Source: CAYFLR01 sp964343805 (GTDB lineage: Bacteria > Bdellovibrionota_B > Oligoflexia > CAYFLR01). Taken from it: a stretch of 39,307 nt of DNA. The DNA lies in assembly GCA_964343805.1 (NCBI GenBank), contig CAYFLR010000054.1:1-39307 (forward strand). The letters are read 5' to 3'. The stretch's first letter is position 1. Each line of letters opens with the position of its first letter. Position numbers and translations under genes: made by a program. Positions 16,672 to 24,640 of this stretch are shown here, one piece after another. The notes beneath the pieces are model-generated. The model was not told the origin of the DNA. It worked only from the letters and a program-made list of their open reading frames with translations, and did not search any database.

Positions 16672-17535
16672 ATGAGATCTCAATTCATTCTAGTCTATTT
16701 CTTTATTTTCCTCTTGTTGGGAGGAAATGTATCAGCCACTCAGCCGAGACAATGCGGAAACCTAAAGAATAAAAAGACTGCTATTGCTAAAGAGCATATT
16801 CCTTCAGCTAATCACATTTTACGCAGTATGGCTGCCTTTTTAAAAGAATCCAATTTACCATTAGCTAAAGAGTTGGGCAGAAAGTTAAAAGAAACAATAG
16901 CCATCCGAGATAAAGACCCCCGTCAATTTAATGTAGTAGAGGCCTATCAATCTCTTTTTACCGAATTTTATAGAAAGGTAGATCCTAAGGCTCAATTAGC
17001 CATACGCAAATACTTTCTGGCCCATTATTTAAAAGATCCTCTGTCTTCTTCTGTAAAGAAATTTTTTGCTGAGAATAATATTCAAAATCATATCGAAGTG
17101 GTTTTGGGTCCTCATCCTCATAATAGAGCCCTAGCGGAGAAAATCAATGCTCTGCATGATCCCCTTTGGAGTGGCGTCGGGTGGGTTTTTGATCGTCAAA
17201 ATCTCCTTAGCTTCCAAGAGATCTTTCCCAAAGTGATGAATCAAACTCCTCGGATTTTTTTTGAAGTCACCTTGATAGTTGATGGCTATGTGGGTGTAAA
17301 ACGCTCCCTCGCTCGTGCCAAAGATTATGACTTTGCCTCCTTGTACTATAAAATTCGGGAACTGGAACGAGAGTGGGAATCAGAACCTGGAGGCCAAGGA
17401 GTGGAATTACCCTTTGTTACGGATGTGGAGCTATGGCAGATTTTGCATAATCGAAAGTGGTTAAGGAAAACCACCTTTGTCTATCGCGGGGAGTATCTCA
17501 CCCCACTCGAGTTTCTTAAGATGGTTAAGCTCTGA
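16672..17535 (+). CDS. secreted protein of unknown function
   Basis: 287 residues from ATG 16672, which begins a clear signal peptide (MRSQFILVYFFIFLLLGGNVSA); a TTG 36 bases earlier is in frame but would put charged residues before the signal. The mature protein is basic and mostly helical with few cysteines, rich in Lys, Glu and Leu, and has no recognised domain. Segments such as HIEVVLGPHPHNRALAEKIN and the C-terminal FVYRGEYLTPLEFLKMVKL are distinctive. It converges with the giant repeat lipoprotein, 15 bases apart. Periplasmic or extracellular location follows from the signal peptide. Confidence 0.75.
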   Translation: MRSQFILVYFFIFLLLGGNVSATQPRQCGNLKNKKTAIAKEHIPSANHILRSMAAFLKESNLPLAKELGRKLKETIAIRDKDPRQFNVVEAYQSLFTEFYRKVDPKAQLAIRKYFLAHYLKDPLSSSVKKFFAENNIQNHIEVVLGPHPHNRALAEKINALHDPLWSGVGWVFDRQNLLSFQEIFPKVMNQTPRIFFEVTLIVDGYVGVKRSLARAKDYDFASLYYKIRELEREWESEPGGQGVELPFVTDVELWQILHNRKWLRKTTFVYRGEYLTPLEFLKMVKL

Positions 17536-17550
17536 CTCTCTCTTTTTCTC

Positions 17551-20500
17551 TTATTTTAAGAAATCAAGATTGATATTCACATGCTGGAGATAATCGATAT
17601 AAACCGCCGATTGAACCTGTTCCCAGGCCACTAAGGTGTCAGCATGTTTACAGATTTCAGCGCTATCACTTAGGCCTGCTTCCTTATAAAGACGACACTG
17701 TTCGGTAGCAACGTATCTAGAGTAGGGGAGGCTATAAGCTTTAATCGAGCTAATTGCTGATACTAAGAGGTTCATAGTGTCTTTATTATTGTCGTAAATT
17801 TTATGAGCGGGAAGAGCTTTGACCTTGGCTTTGACCATACCTTTTTGTACCCAGTCAATTTTTCTAATGATCCAATGAGCTCCATTCTTTTGGGTGAATT
17901 CCCCTAGCTTTCTAAAAGAAGCTGAGACATTCACTTTATGACCGGTTCGGGTTTCTTGCGCCATGACCACTACAATGTCTCCACATTGATCCACACCATT
18001 ATTTAAATACATAATGACGTTACTAGCCAAGAAAAAGGCTTCTGATCTAAAACAGGTGTCAAAACCATTCATATTTTCTGTTTCATTTTGAGCTTGCACT
18101 AAGCTGGCTTTACGACGGGGCTCTGGAACTGGAACAGGTGCGTAATTTGGATTTCGGCGAGGTTCGGGAACGGGAGTTGCACTGGGTTTTCGAAGAGGAG
18201 TGGGAGTTGGAACAGGTTTAACCGATGGCTCTGGTTTGGCTTTAGCTCTTACTGGAGTTTCTAAAAGAGCAACCTCATTTTGATCGGTTCTATGTTGAAG
18301 GGCGTAACCCATATTGTTGATCTGCTCTTTGGCATGTTCAGCCGATTTTATATTTTGAGCGACCGTTTGAACTTCCGCAGCTTGATCTGTGGGATCATCA
18401 CTGCTAAAAAAGCCCGATTTTAATTGTTCAAAACGAGATGTGGCTCCACTCAAGAAAGAGTCAACACTCGATTGGGCTGCGGCCCATTTTGCCGTCATAG
18501 GGTTCACTACGTTAGATTTCCAAGTTTCAGCCGCGGCTTCTTTGGTAGAACTCCATGCAGAGGAGACGGCTTCTCCTGCCTCCGTTGCTTTTTCTGAAGC
18601 ATATTCTTTGGCTTCAGTGGCTGTCTCACTAGCCCATTCACCTGCTTGGCTTGCTTTTTCAGATGTCCAATCTACGGCGGCACCGGCTTTTTCTGATGTC
18701 CAATCACCTACATCACTCGCCGTATCAGATACCCAGTCTCCCGCCATGCCGGACCCAGCTCCTAAAGCAACTCCAGGATTAGCTTTGGCGGCTTGCCAAC
18801 CAATATCTGCAATGTTTCCGGCACTGCCTAATTCTTCCATATTATCAGTGGTTATACTAATATCTTCACGCACCTGACTAGTTACGGCTGTTGGGTTGGC
18901 TAAAAAGTTATCTAAGAGTTCTTGTCTTGATTGGTTTAGTTGATCGGGTAGATCTTCCACTTGGATGGTGGTGGTGATCGTGCCATCCTCATTTGGAGTC
19001 ATGAGAGCTGCTCCATCAAAGCTGGTTCCACCCATTTCAAAATTACCTACCACTACTTTATTTCCATTGGATAAATCGGTTCCTACAAAGGCGTCAGTGG
19101 CCCTAATTGGTCCTAAATGGACCTGACCTACCATACCTGCGGTTTTCTGCTCATAGCGAGCTTTATATTCTCCAGAAGCTCCAATTCCTCCATCAGCACT
19201 GGTGGCGCTAATGGTCCCTTCCGAGGTTTTGTCTTCGATGTCAACTTCCCCTTTGGCTGCAACCGTAAATCCATGCGCCACACCTCCGATTTCTACATCT
19301 GCTTTTTTAGTTTCTTTGTTACCGGTGTAGGTTCCAGTTACATCAACTCCATACTCTTCACTTTGGGCGGTAACATCACCAGTAGCAATTCCGGTTCCGG
19401 TTACCCCAGCAGCACCTCCACTCACATTGTAAGTGGCCTCTTTGGTGTCATGATTATAGGTGTATGTACCACCACCTGATCCTTTGGTACCCTCGTGCGT
19501 TCCAGTGATTTTTCCTTCAACAGTTTTATCTTCAAGATCAACATCTCCGGAGGTGCTCACAAAAATTCCATTGCCCTTGGCATCAAAGGTGTAATAGCCG
19601 GTCATTTTAACCCCGTCTGCATTGAAGCTTCCATTTCCTTTCATTCCCGATTCGGCGTGAGATCCTGTTATGGTGCCTTGCGTGGTTAATCCATTAGCTT
19701 GGGCAGACCCTTCCACTCTAACTTTTGCTCCCTTTCCTTCTGCTGTGATGTCATAGATTCCTGACTTATCAATGCCATCAGCATGGAAGTTGGCTGTGGC
19801 CTTGGCTCCACTTTCATGATGCTCTACAGTAACAGTCCCATCGGTTGTCATTTTATCAGCATCACCTTCTCCCGACATATTTGCTGTCCACTCTTTGTTT
19901 CCACCGCTGCCGGAATAGGTTACATCATTTCCTTCAATACTCACCGTCGCATCCCCGGTGGTGCCACTTTCTGTGTGGGTGGCCGAGATAGTACTGGATC
20001 CTGTTTTATCTTGGATATTTCCCGAACCGGTAGCGGTTACTGTTGTCCCTTTGCCGCTTCCACCAAAGTTGAAGCTGGTGGCTCCACTTTCGGCGTTCAC
20101 CTTGTAATTACCTGATCCTTGGAGTCCCTCTTCTCTATTGGCTACCCCTAATGTTCCTTGAGCTGTTTTATCTTTTATAGAACCTCTTCCCTTGGTAGTG
20201 ACCTCTGTTCCATCATAATTTCCACTGGCACGATAGATAGTTGTGCCGGTACTATTATTGATAGTAGCATTGACTCTTCCTGACAGATTCTTACCTTCAA
20301 GAGTCGCATTTGCTCTGGTTCTAGTGTAATCAGTGGTTGCCGTGGCTTGCACTTTTCCCACCGGTGTTGTGCCAGTACCCGTCGCCTTTGCATTATAAGC
20401 ATCACCCTTAACTTTAATGGTGGCATCCACTCCTGGTAAGGCTTGTAAATTTTGGACATTAATCTGCCCATTTAATCGAGTGATGGGATGCTCTTTAAAT

Positions 20501-21768
20501 TGCTTTTGGAGCATGGGTGGGAGCTGATTAAGGTGTTTAGATATGGGTGTGACTTCACCTTGATCTGGTATTCTGGTTTTAATTGCTGATTGAGCCGCTA
20601 ATTGAGCTTCTCGGAGTAATCCCTCTTCGGTTTTAATATCTTCTCTGAGTCGAGGGCATTGGACAACATCGCAGCCGCTGTCACTTTGCTCTATGTCTGC
20701 CAGTTTCTCTCTGGTGTGTCTTAAGTTTTCAGCTGCTGTGGTATAGTGATCCATGGCCTTTTGTTCTTCTTTATTAAATTTATTAATGGATCCTTCAAAG
20801 GTGATTCCATCGCCGTTTGTGCTGGTCCCAGATGTGAAGGATGAGGCGCTGGGTACACTGGCGAGATCATCTTTGGTGCTGCCAAAGCTCAGTTCTAAAT
20901 CGGTGCATGCGGGAGGGAGGTCATCTTTACTCTGGGGTAAATAACCGGAAAAAGAAAATTCCGCTCCACCTGCAAGTCTTTCATTAATTAAATCTCCGCT
21001 ATTATATCCGGCCACACCGCCGCTCACATGAACTTCACCACCAACGGGAGCTACACCCTCTCCTAAAAATTTGGTTTCAGAAGGAGCTAATGAAAAATTA
21101 CCTGTGAGTTTTGCTTCATCACCCGATCCGAAAGTTACAGCCTTTCCAATGAGACTAGATGTTGTTAAGTCGGTATTGGCAGCAATCGCTCTGGCCTGAT
21201 CTAAGAGACTCCCCTCTTTAAAAGTACTGCTTAGTCTGTTAGTTGCCTGACTTAATGCTCGATCCACAGCTTCTGTACTTTGACCATTTCGCTCTAAGGC
21301 CACTTTTAAATTATGAGCATCTTCAAAATTGGATTGGTTGGGAAGAGCCGCTAATCTTTGGATAACTTGTCTTTGTGAACTACTATTTGTTGGGGTAACA
21401 CGGCACATTCCTCCAGCTCCAGCAACTAGTCCAGCGCATCCGGTGGATTCTTCATACTGTTTAATAACCGATGTCTGTTCAAAAGTGGCTTGGGCATCTG
21501 GTAGAGAGTTCGTCTCCTGCTCTTCCATTAATCCACTAACTAGCTGAAATTGACCCTTTTCCTTAGGAGCAGCAGTTCCTTTTTGTCTGAAAAAAGTGAG
21601 TAGTATTCGATCCTTTAATTCGGGGAGCTTGTTTTCTACTTCTGTCTTTTGCGGCTGAGTGGATTTTACCCTCGGTGCAGCATCTCTACCACAATTCTGG
21701 TAGGTGAGGTTCATCAAAACCAAAGTTACTAAAACACCTGAAATGAAAAAGCTTTTATTCATGCTCAT
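17551..21768 (-). CDS. giant repeat lipoprotein: beta repeats, LEA-like 11-mers, Pro-rich linker, C-terminal globular domain
   Basis: 1405 residues counted from ATG 21768 (upstream codons are in frame but would precede the signal; GGGGTTGAAGAA lies before this ATG). The signal ends LTYQNC, an atypical lipobox. Residues ~30-440 are mixed, including helical segments and a gly/ser-rich part. Residues ~443-879 are about ten 40-50 residue beta-type repeats of the form GSGNIQDKTGSSTISATHTE / ESG..G. Residues 1011-1087 are seven perfect 11-residue repeats (DWTSEKASQAG type) like group 3 LEA proteins. Residues ~1177-1220 are a Pro-rich linker (PVPVPEPRRK). The remaining 180 residues look globular with four cysteines. 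Function unknown; probably an outer-surface or periplasmic structural protein. G+C is higher in the repeats than around. Confidence 0.85.
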   Translation of the reverse strand: MSMNKSFFISGVLVTLVLMNLTYQNCGRDAAPRVKSTQPQKTEVENKLPELKDRILLTFFRQKGTAAPKEKGQFQLVSGLMEEQETNSLPDAQATFEQTSVIKQYEESTGCAGLVAGAGGMCRVTPTNSSSQRQVIQRLAALPNQSNFEDAHNLKVALERNGQSTEAVDRALSQATNRLSSTFKEGSLLDQARAIAANTDLTTSSLIGKAVTFGSGDEAKLTGNFSLAPSETKFLGEGVAPVGGEVHVSGGVAGYNSGDLINERLAGGAEFSFSGYLPQSKDDLPPACTDLELSFGSTKDDLASVPSASSFTSGTSTNGDGITFEGSINKFNKEEQKAMDHYTTAAENLRHTREKLADIEQSDSGCDVVQCPRLREDIKTEEGLLREAQLAAQSAIKTRIPDQGEVTPISKHLNQLPPMLQKQFKEHPITRLNGQINVQNLQALPGVDATIKVKGDAYNAKATGTGTTPVGKVQATATTDYTRTRANATLEGKNLSGRVNATINNSTGTTIYRASGNYDGTEVTTKGRGSIKDKTAQGTLGVANREEGLQGSGNYKVNAESGATSFNFGGSGKGTTVTATGSGNIQDKTGSSTISATHTESGTTGDATVSIEGNDVTYSGSGGNKEWTANMSGEGDADKMTTDGTVTVEHHESGAKATANFHADGIDKSGIYDITAEGKGAKVRVEGSAQANGLTTQGTITGSHAESGMKGNGSFNADGVKMTGYYTFDAKGNGIFVSTSGDVDLEDKTVEGKITGTHEGTKGSGGGTYTYNHDTKEATYNVSGGAAGVTGTGIATGDVTAQSEEYGVDVTGTYTGNKETKKADVEIGGVAHGFTVAAKGEVDIEDKTSEGTISATSADGGIGASGEYKARYEQKTAGMVGQVHLGPIRATDAFVGTDLSNGNKVVVGNFEMGGTSFDGAALMTPNEDGTITTTIQVEDLPDQLNQSRQELLDNFLANPTAVTSQVREDISITTDNMEELGSAGNIADIGWQAAKANPGVALGAGSGMAGDWVSDTASDVGDWTSEKAGAAVDWTSEKASQAGEWASETATEAKEYASEKATEAGEAVSSAWSSTKEAAAETWKSNVVNPMTAKWAAAQSSVDSFLSGATSRFEQLKSGFFSSDDPTDQAAEVQTVAQNIKSAEHAKEQINNMGYALQHRTDQNEVALLETPVRAKAKPEPSVKPVPTPTPLRKPSATPVPEPRRNPNYAPVPVPEPRRKASLVQAQNETENMNGFDTCFRSEAFFLASNVIMYLNNGVDQCGDIVVVMAQETRTGHKVNVSASFRKLGEFTQKNGAHWIIRKIDWVQKGMVKAKVKALPAHKIYDNNKDTMNLLVSAISSIKAYSLPYSRYVATEQCRLYKEAGLSDSAEICKHADTLVAWEQVQSAVYIDYLQHVNINLDFLK

Positions 21769-21924
21769 TTCTTCAACCCCTTTAAGGCTCAATTTAAATA
21801 CTTTTCTGCTTTTCTTGGATGAAACAACTAATGTCTTCTTATCGGCATACAATTAAAAAGAGATTAGGAGTGGGAAATAGTTTAGTGGTTTTAAATGGTT
21901 AGAAAGGGTGGAAGATCTTGATTT

Positions 21925-22779
21925 CTATTTATGGGCGGTGACAAACAATTCCACCCCTTGCTTTTCTATTTCATTACAGAGGTTTGGGGAGAAGTTCCAG
22001 CCTGTTTGGTCTCCAAAATCTGGCAGTTCTTTGGGTTTTAGGGACCATAACCAGGGTTCACCGGTTTTTCTTTGTAACCATAGCATTAAGCTGGTCCATG
22101 AACCTGCATCGATTTTTCCATTTTCATCGGCAGGGATAAAGCTAAATGCGAAGCGACTCTGGGGACCAGTTAGACGAGAACATTTAGAAAAGAGGTTTAG
22201 AACTGCATTGCTATCTAAATACATGACTAAGCCCTCTGCACAAATGATGCTATTTAAAAGTGGATCCCAGTTAGCGTCATTTTCGAGAACATCCTCTATC
22301 TTTCTTTGACTTAAATCTGCTGAAATTAGGAGGTGGTTCTTAAATACGGCCATCTTCTCAATCCCTATTTTCTTAAAATGCATGGTAGAATCTTCATCGA
22401 TTTCGATAAAATTCACTTGGGGATACCGAGGGGCTAAACGCCATGCTAGAGTGTCAAACCCAGATCCCAGGATCAGGACTTGCAGGGCTCCATTATCTAA
22501 GGCATCCATCACCTGTTTTTCAAAGAATGCTTTGCGGTAACCAAAGGCTTTATGTTGTCCAGGAAGTAACCAGTCAAAAAGGCTATAAATATAGGACATT
22601 TTAGGGGAAAGAGACCATTTTACTGCCGTGGGACTGAGGACTCCTGATTCCACCAGAAGTTTTTTAGTTGCTTCCACTATACCTTTCGGCAAAACTTCCT
22701 TCATTTCTGGGTTTGTACCTAAAGTGAGGATATTTGCAGCCACTTTGACGGCTGTTCTGCTGGGCTGTAGTTTTTTCAT
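21925..22779 (-). CDS. leucine carboxyl methyltransferase-family (LCMT/PPM-type) SAM methyltransferase
   Basis: 284 residues. The SAM-binding motif LQVLILGSGFDTLAWRLAPRYPQVNFIEID (about residues 97-128; acidic end of motif I is EID) with the 'GSGFDTLAWRL' form is characteristic of the LCM family, which in bacteria includes O-methyltransferases of polyketide and cell-wall compounds. Downstream LNSIICAEGLVMYLD matches the family's AEGLxMYL motif. Full length for the family. The substrate is unknown. The ATG at 22779 lies 7 bases after the stop of the triple-repeat secreted protein, and a strong ribosome site is not visible, suggesting translational coupling. Confidence 0.9.
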   Translation of the reverse strand: MKKLQPSRTAVKVAANILTLGTNPEMKEVLPKGIVEATKKLLVESGVLSPTAVKWSLSPKMSYIYSLFDWLLPGQHKAFGYRKAFFEKQVMDALDNGALQVLILGSGFDTLAWRLAPRYPQVNFIEIDEDSTMHFKKIGIEKMAVFKNHLLISADLSQRKIEDVLENDANWDPLLNSIICAEGLVMYLDSNAVLNLFSKCSRLTGPQSRFAFSFIPADENGKIDAGSWTSLMLWLQRKTGEPWLWSLKPKELPDFGDQTGWNFSPNLCNEIEKQGVELFVTAHK

Positions 22780-22786
22780 TTAATGA

Positions 22787-23161
22787 TTATTTTGATAGGC
22801 TCACTGCCCTATGGCAATCATCAGGGGTGGCAAAGTAGGACTTGGTTTTACCTGCAGCCAGCATTAATCTTCCGTTACAAACAAAACCATTTTGGGATTG
22901 ATTGATGGCTTGCTGACACTCTCCGGCTGTTGCGAAATAAGATTTTGTTTGTCCTGCCGCCAGAAGGAGTCTTCCATTACAAACAAAACCATTTTGGGAT
23001 TGATTTACCGCATTTTGGCAATCTTCGGGAGTGGCATAGTAGGAACTTGTTTCACCAGCTGTGAGGAGCAATCGACCATTACATATAAAGCCTGTATTTT
23101 GGTAAGCATACACATAAGTTGATAGAGACATTAGAACCATTAATTTAAGAATAAGTTTCAT
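22787..23161 (-). CDS. secreted protein of three 34-residue Cys-containing tandem repeats
   Basis: 124 residues from ATG 23161 (AGGAACGCAT upstream; the frame extends further upstream but the signal peptide MKLILKLMVLMSLSTYVYA starts here). The mature protein is nothing but three copies of a 34-residue unit NGFVCNGRLLLAAGQTKSYFATxxECQxAINQSQ, each with two cysteines and a conserved NGR and SY(Y/F)AT. The DNA of units two and three is also nearly the same over long stretches, so the duplications are recent. Each unit's cysteine pair could form an internal disulfide. Not recognised as a known family. Upstream of the methyltransferase gene by 7 bases, in the same transcript. Confidence 0.75.
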   Translation of the reverse strand: MKLILKLMVLMSLSTYVYAYQNTGFICNGRLLLTAGETSSYYATPEDCQNAVNQSQNGFVCNGRLLLAAGQTKSYFATAGECQQAINQSQNGFVCNGRLMLAAGKTKSYFATPDDCHRAVSLSK

Positions 23162-23380
23162 TATGCGTTCCTTTTTTCTATTAAAATGATGGCCGCTATA
23201 AGCCCTCCAAGGTGGATGTATGTTTAGCATAAATTAAAAAATTTGGCAAATTGTCAAAATAATTAGTTTCTATTTTTAAAATTTTTATCTAAAGTTACAG
23301 CCGGCACGATTTGCAAGGAGGGGGTTAAGCTGGCTTTGTGTATGAAAATTTAAATTGCCAAAACTCGGATTCTAAATTAC

Positions 23381-23752
23381 TAACAGTTCCAATGTTAGCT
23401 TTTTACTGTTTTAGAGTGACATATAGCCCACTAACGAATCATTAACAGCCTCAATGTCAGCTTTTTACTGTTTTTTAGTGACATATGGCCCAGTAACGAA
23501 TCATTAACGGCCTCAATGTCAGCTTTTTACTGTTTTAGGGTGACATATGGCTCACTAACGAATTATTAACAGCCTCAATGTCAGCTATTTACTGTTTTAG
23601 AGTGACATATGGTCCACTAACGAATCATTAACAGCCTCAATGTCAGCTTTTTACTGTTTTAGGGTGAAATATGGCCCACTAACGAATCATTAACAGCCTC
23701 AATGTCAGCTATTTACTGTTTTAGGTTGACATTTAGCCCACTAACGAATTTA
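23381..23752. repeat. six tandem copies of a 62-bp repeat
   Basis: Anchoring on TAACAG(CCTC), copies start at 23381, 23443, 23505, 23567, 23629 and 23691, each exactly 62 bases apart; the array ends near 23752. The unit reads TAACAGCCTCAATGTCAGCT, then TTTTACTGTTTTAGAGTGAC, then ATATGGCCCACTAACGAATC and AT. Copies differ at scattered positions; the first and last are the most divergent, as expected of a tandem array. Each unit contains ATGTCA and TGACAT about 18 bases apart (inverted; broken in copies 1 and 5). There are no spacers, so it is not CRISPR. It fills the space between divergent genes. Confidence 0.9.
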
Positions 23753-23763
23753 CAAATAGAGTT

Positions 23764-23792
23764 TTGACATTCTGTTTTAATCGCATTGTAAA
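23764..23792 (+). promoter_or_regulatory. possible promoter for methyltransferase gene
   Basis: TTGACA (23764-23769), a 17-base spacer and TGTAAA (23787-23792) follow directly after the 62-bp array and lie about 105 bases before the GTG start at 23898. The -35 is perfect; the -10 matches at four of six. By eye only. Confidence 0.35.
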
Positions 23793-23823
23793 TTTGAGAT
23801 AATCCAGAATGAAATGTGTGCAT

Positions 23824-23865
23824 CAGCTAGCCAACACGGTGGTAAAGGCTCTGTTAGGCCAGCTG
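23824..23865 (+). other. strong hairpin in presumed 5' leader of methyltransferase gene
   Basis: CAGCTAGCCAACA (23824-23836) pairs with TGTTAGGCCAGCTG (23852-23865): twelve pairs, one A-C mismatch and one bulged A, closing a 15-nt loop CGGTGGTAAAGGCTC. No T-tract follows, so it is not a typical terminator. It would lie in the leader RNA if the promoter at 23764 is right, and could be a cis-regulatory structure. No known riboswitch class was recognised. Confidence 0.45.
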
Positions 23866-23897
23866 GAACGAATTTAATTTGACTATGGAGAGTTCTG

Positions 23898-24147
23898 GTG
23901 AACAACCAAACCATTCAAAAAATGTACGACACTTTTTCTAGAATTCCTGGATTCTGGGAAATAGATGCCTGGACCTGCCGGGCAACCGCAAATTCTCCCT
24001 ATCGAAAGCGTCTCATTGATAATCTTGATATAAATCCTGGCAAACGAATATTGGATGTTGCCTGTGGCACTGGCGTTGTGGCTTTTCGGCTTGCCAAGAT
24101 GGCCAAAGAAGTTGTGGGGTTGGACCTAACGGGAGAAATGCTGCAAA
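23898..24147 (+). CDS. class I SAM methyltransferase, N-terminal part (runs into gap)
   Basis: Starts at GTG 23898 with GGAGAG upstream. The first 83 residues have a typical N-terminal helix (MYDTFSRIPGFWEIDAWT) and a complete SAM-binding motif I, GKRILDVACGTGVVAFRLAK, followed by motif II VVGLDLTGEML. This pattern is of the UbiE/COQ5 'methyltransf_11/25' type. The gene then enters ten undetermined bases. The sequence past the gap begins again within a second motif I, so this is probably not the same protein as the downstream fragment. Function of the first enzyme unknown; the rest of it is presumably missing in the gap. Confidence 0.7.
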
Positions 24148-24157
24148 NNNNNNNNNN
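24148..24157. other. assembly gap (10 N) between two methyltransferase fragments
   Basis: Ten undetermined bases; the protein context says that far more than 10 bases are missing here (see findings). Confidence 0.9.
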
Positions 24158-24627
24158 GGACTGGTCTCAACTTTGATCTTTTACATGAGGTTTTAAAGGG
24201 TGAAGGGAAAGTTATTGGTATCGACCAATCAGAAAAGACACTTGCAAAGGCTCAAAAGAAAGTGCTCAAAAAAAGATGGAGTGAGTTTGAGCTGATCAAG
24301 ACAGATGCCAGTGTCTTCCAATCAGAGGAACTTTTTGATGGAGCCCTTTGTACCTTTGCGATAGAGATTATACCCCCATGGCAAAAGACCTTAGATAGGA
24401 TGATGCAATTAGTAAAGAAAGGTGGGAGAATAGGAATTCTTGGTTTTACAGATTGTGGAGAAGGTATGTACTCCCTGTACAATCCACTTTGGAAGGCGAT
24501 GGCCAAACCTTTTGGTGGAGTGGATCTTGCTCGCAATGTGCCGGAGTATTTAAAATCCTGTTGTGAGGAGGTTCTTTTTGAAAAGGTTTATGGAGGGTTT
24601 TATTATTTACTGATAGTTAGAAACTAA
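24158..24627 (+). CDS. class I SAM methyltransferase, C-terminal part (start in gap)
   Basis: Open from the gap in the frame starting at 24160. It begins TGLNFDLLHEVLKGEGKVIGIDQSEKTLAKA, which is the second half of a GxGTGLN-type motif I plus motif II. It continues with VKKGGRIGILGFTD and MAKPFGGVDLARNVPEYLKS, and ends FYYLLIVRN. These are features of a class I methyltransferase of the UbiE-like group, missing only its N-terminal 50 or so residues. A shorter in-frame ATG at 24262 would lose the SAM site and is not the real start. It converges with the Cys-rich lipoprotein gene, whose stop is 14 bases away. Confidence 0.7.
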
Positions 24628-24640
24628 ACCCTCAGACTTT

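Noticed and set aside
19117..20115. Several plus-strand ORFs opposite the giant repeat lipoprotein
   Set aside because: Shadows produced by repetitive Gly/Thr/Ser codons; no ribosome sites and no consistent signal or domain.
23381..23752. CRISPR array or integron attC array in the 62-bp repeats
   Set aside because: Units follow each other with no variable spacers, and no RYYYAAC/GTTRRRY core pair is present in the unit on either strand; no cas or integrase gene nearby.
23826..23860. attC-like GCCAAC...GTTAGGC ends in the leader hairpin
   Set aside because: Only 35 bases long and lacking L-boxes; attC sites need about 57 or more bases.
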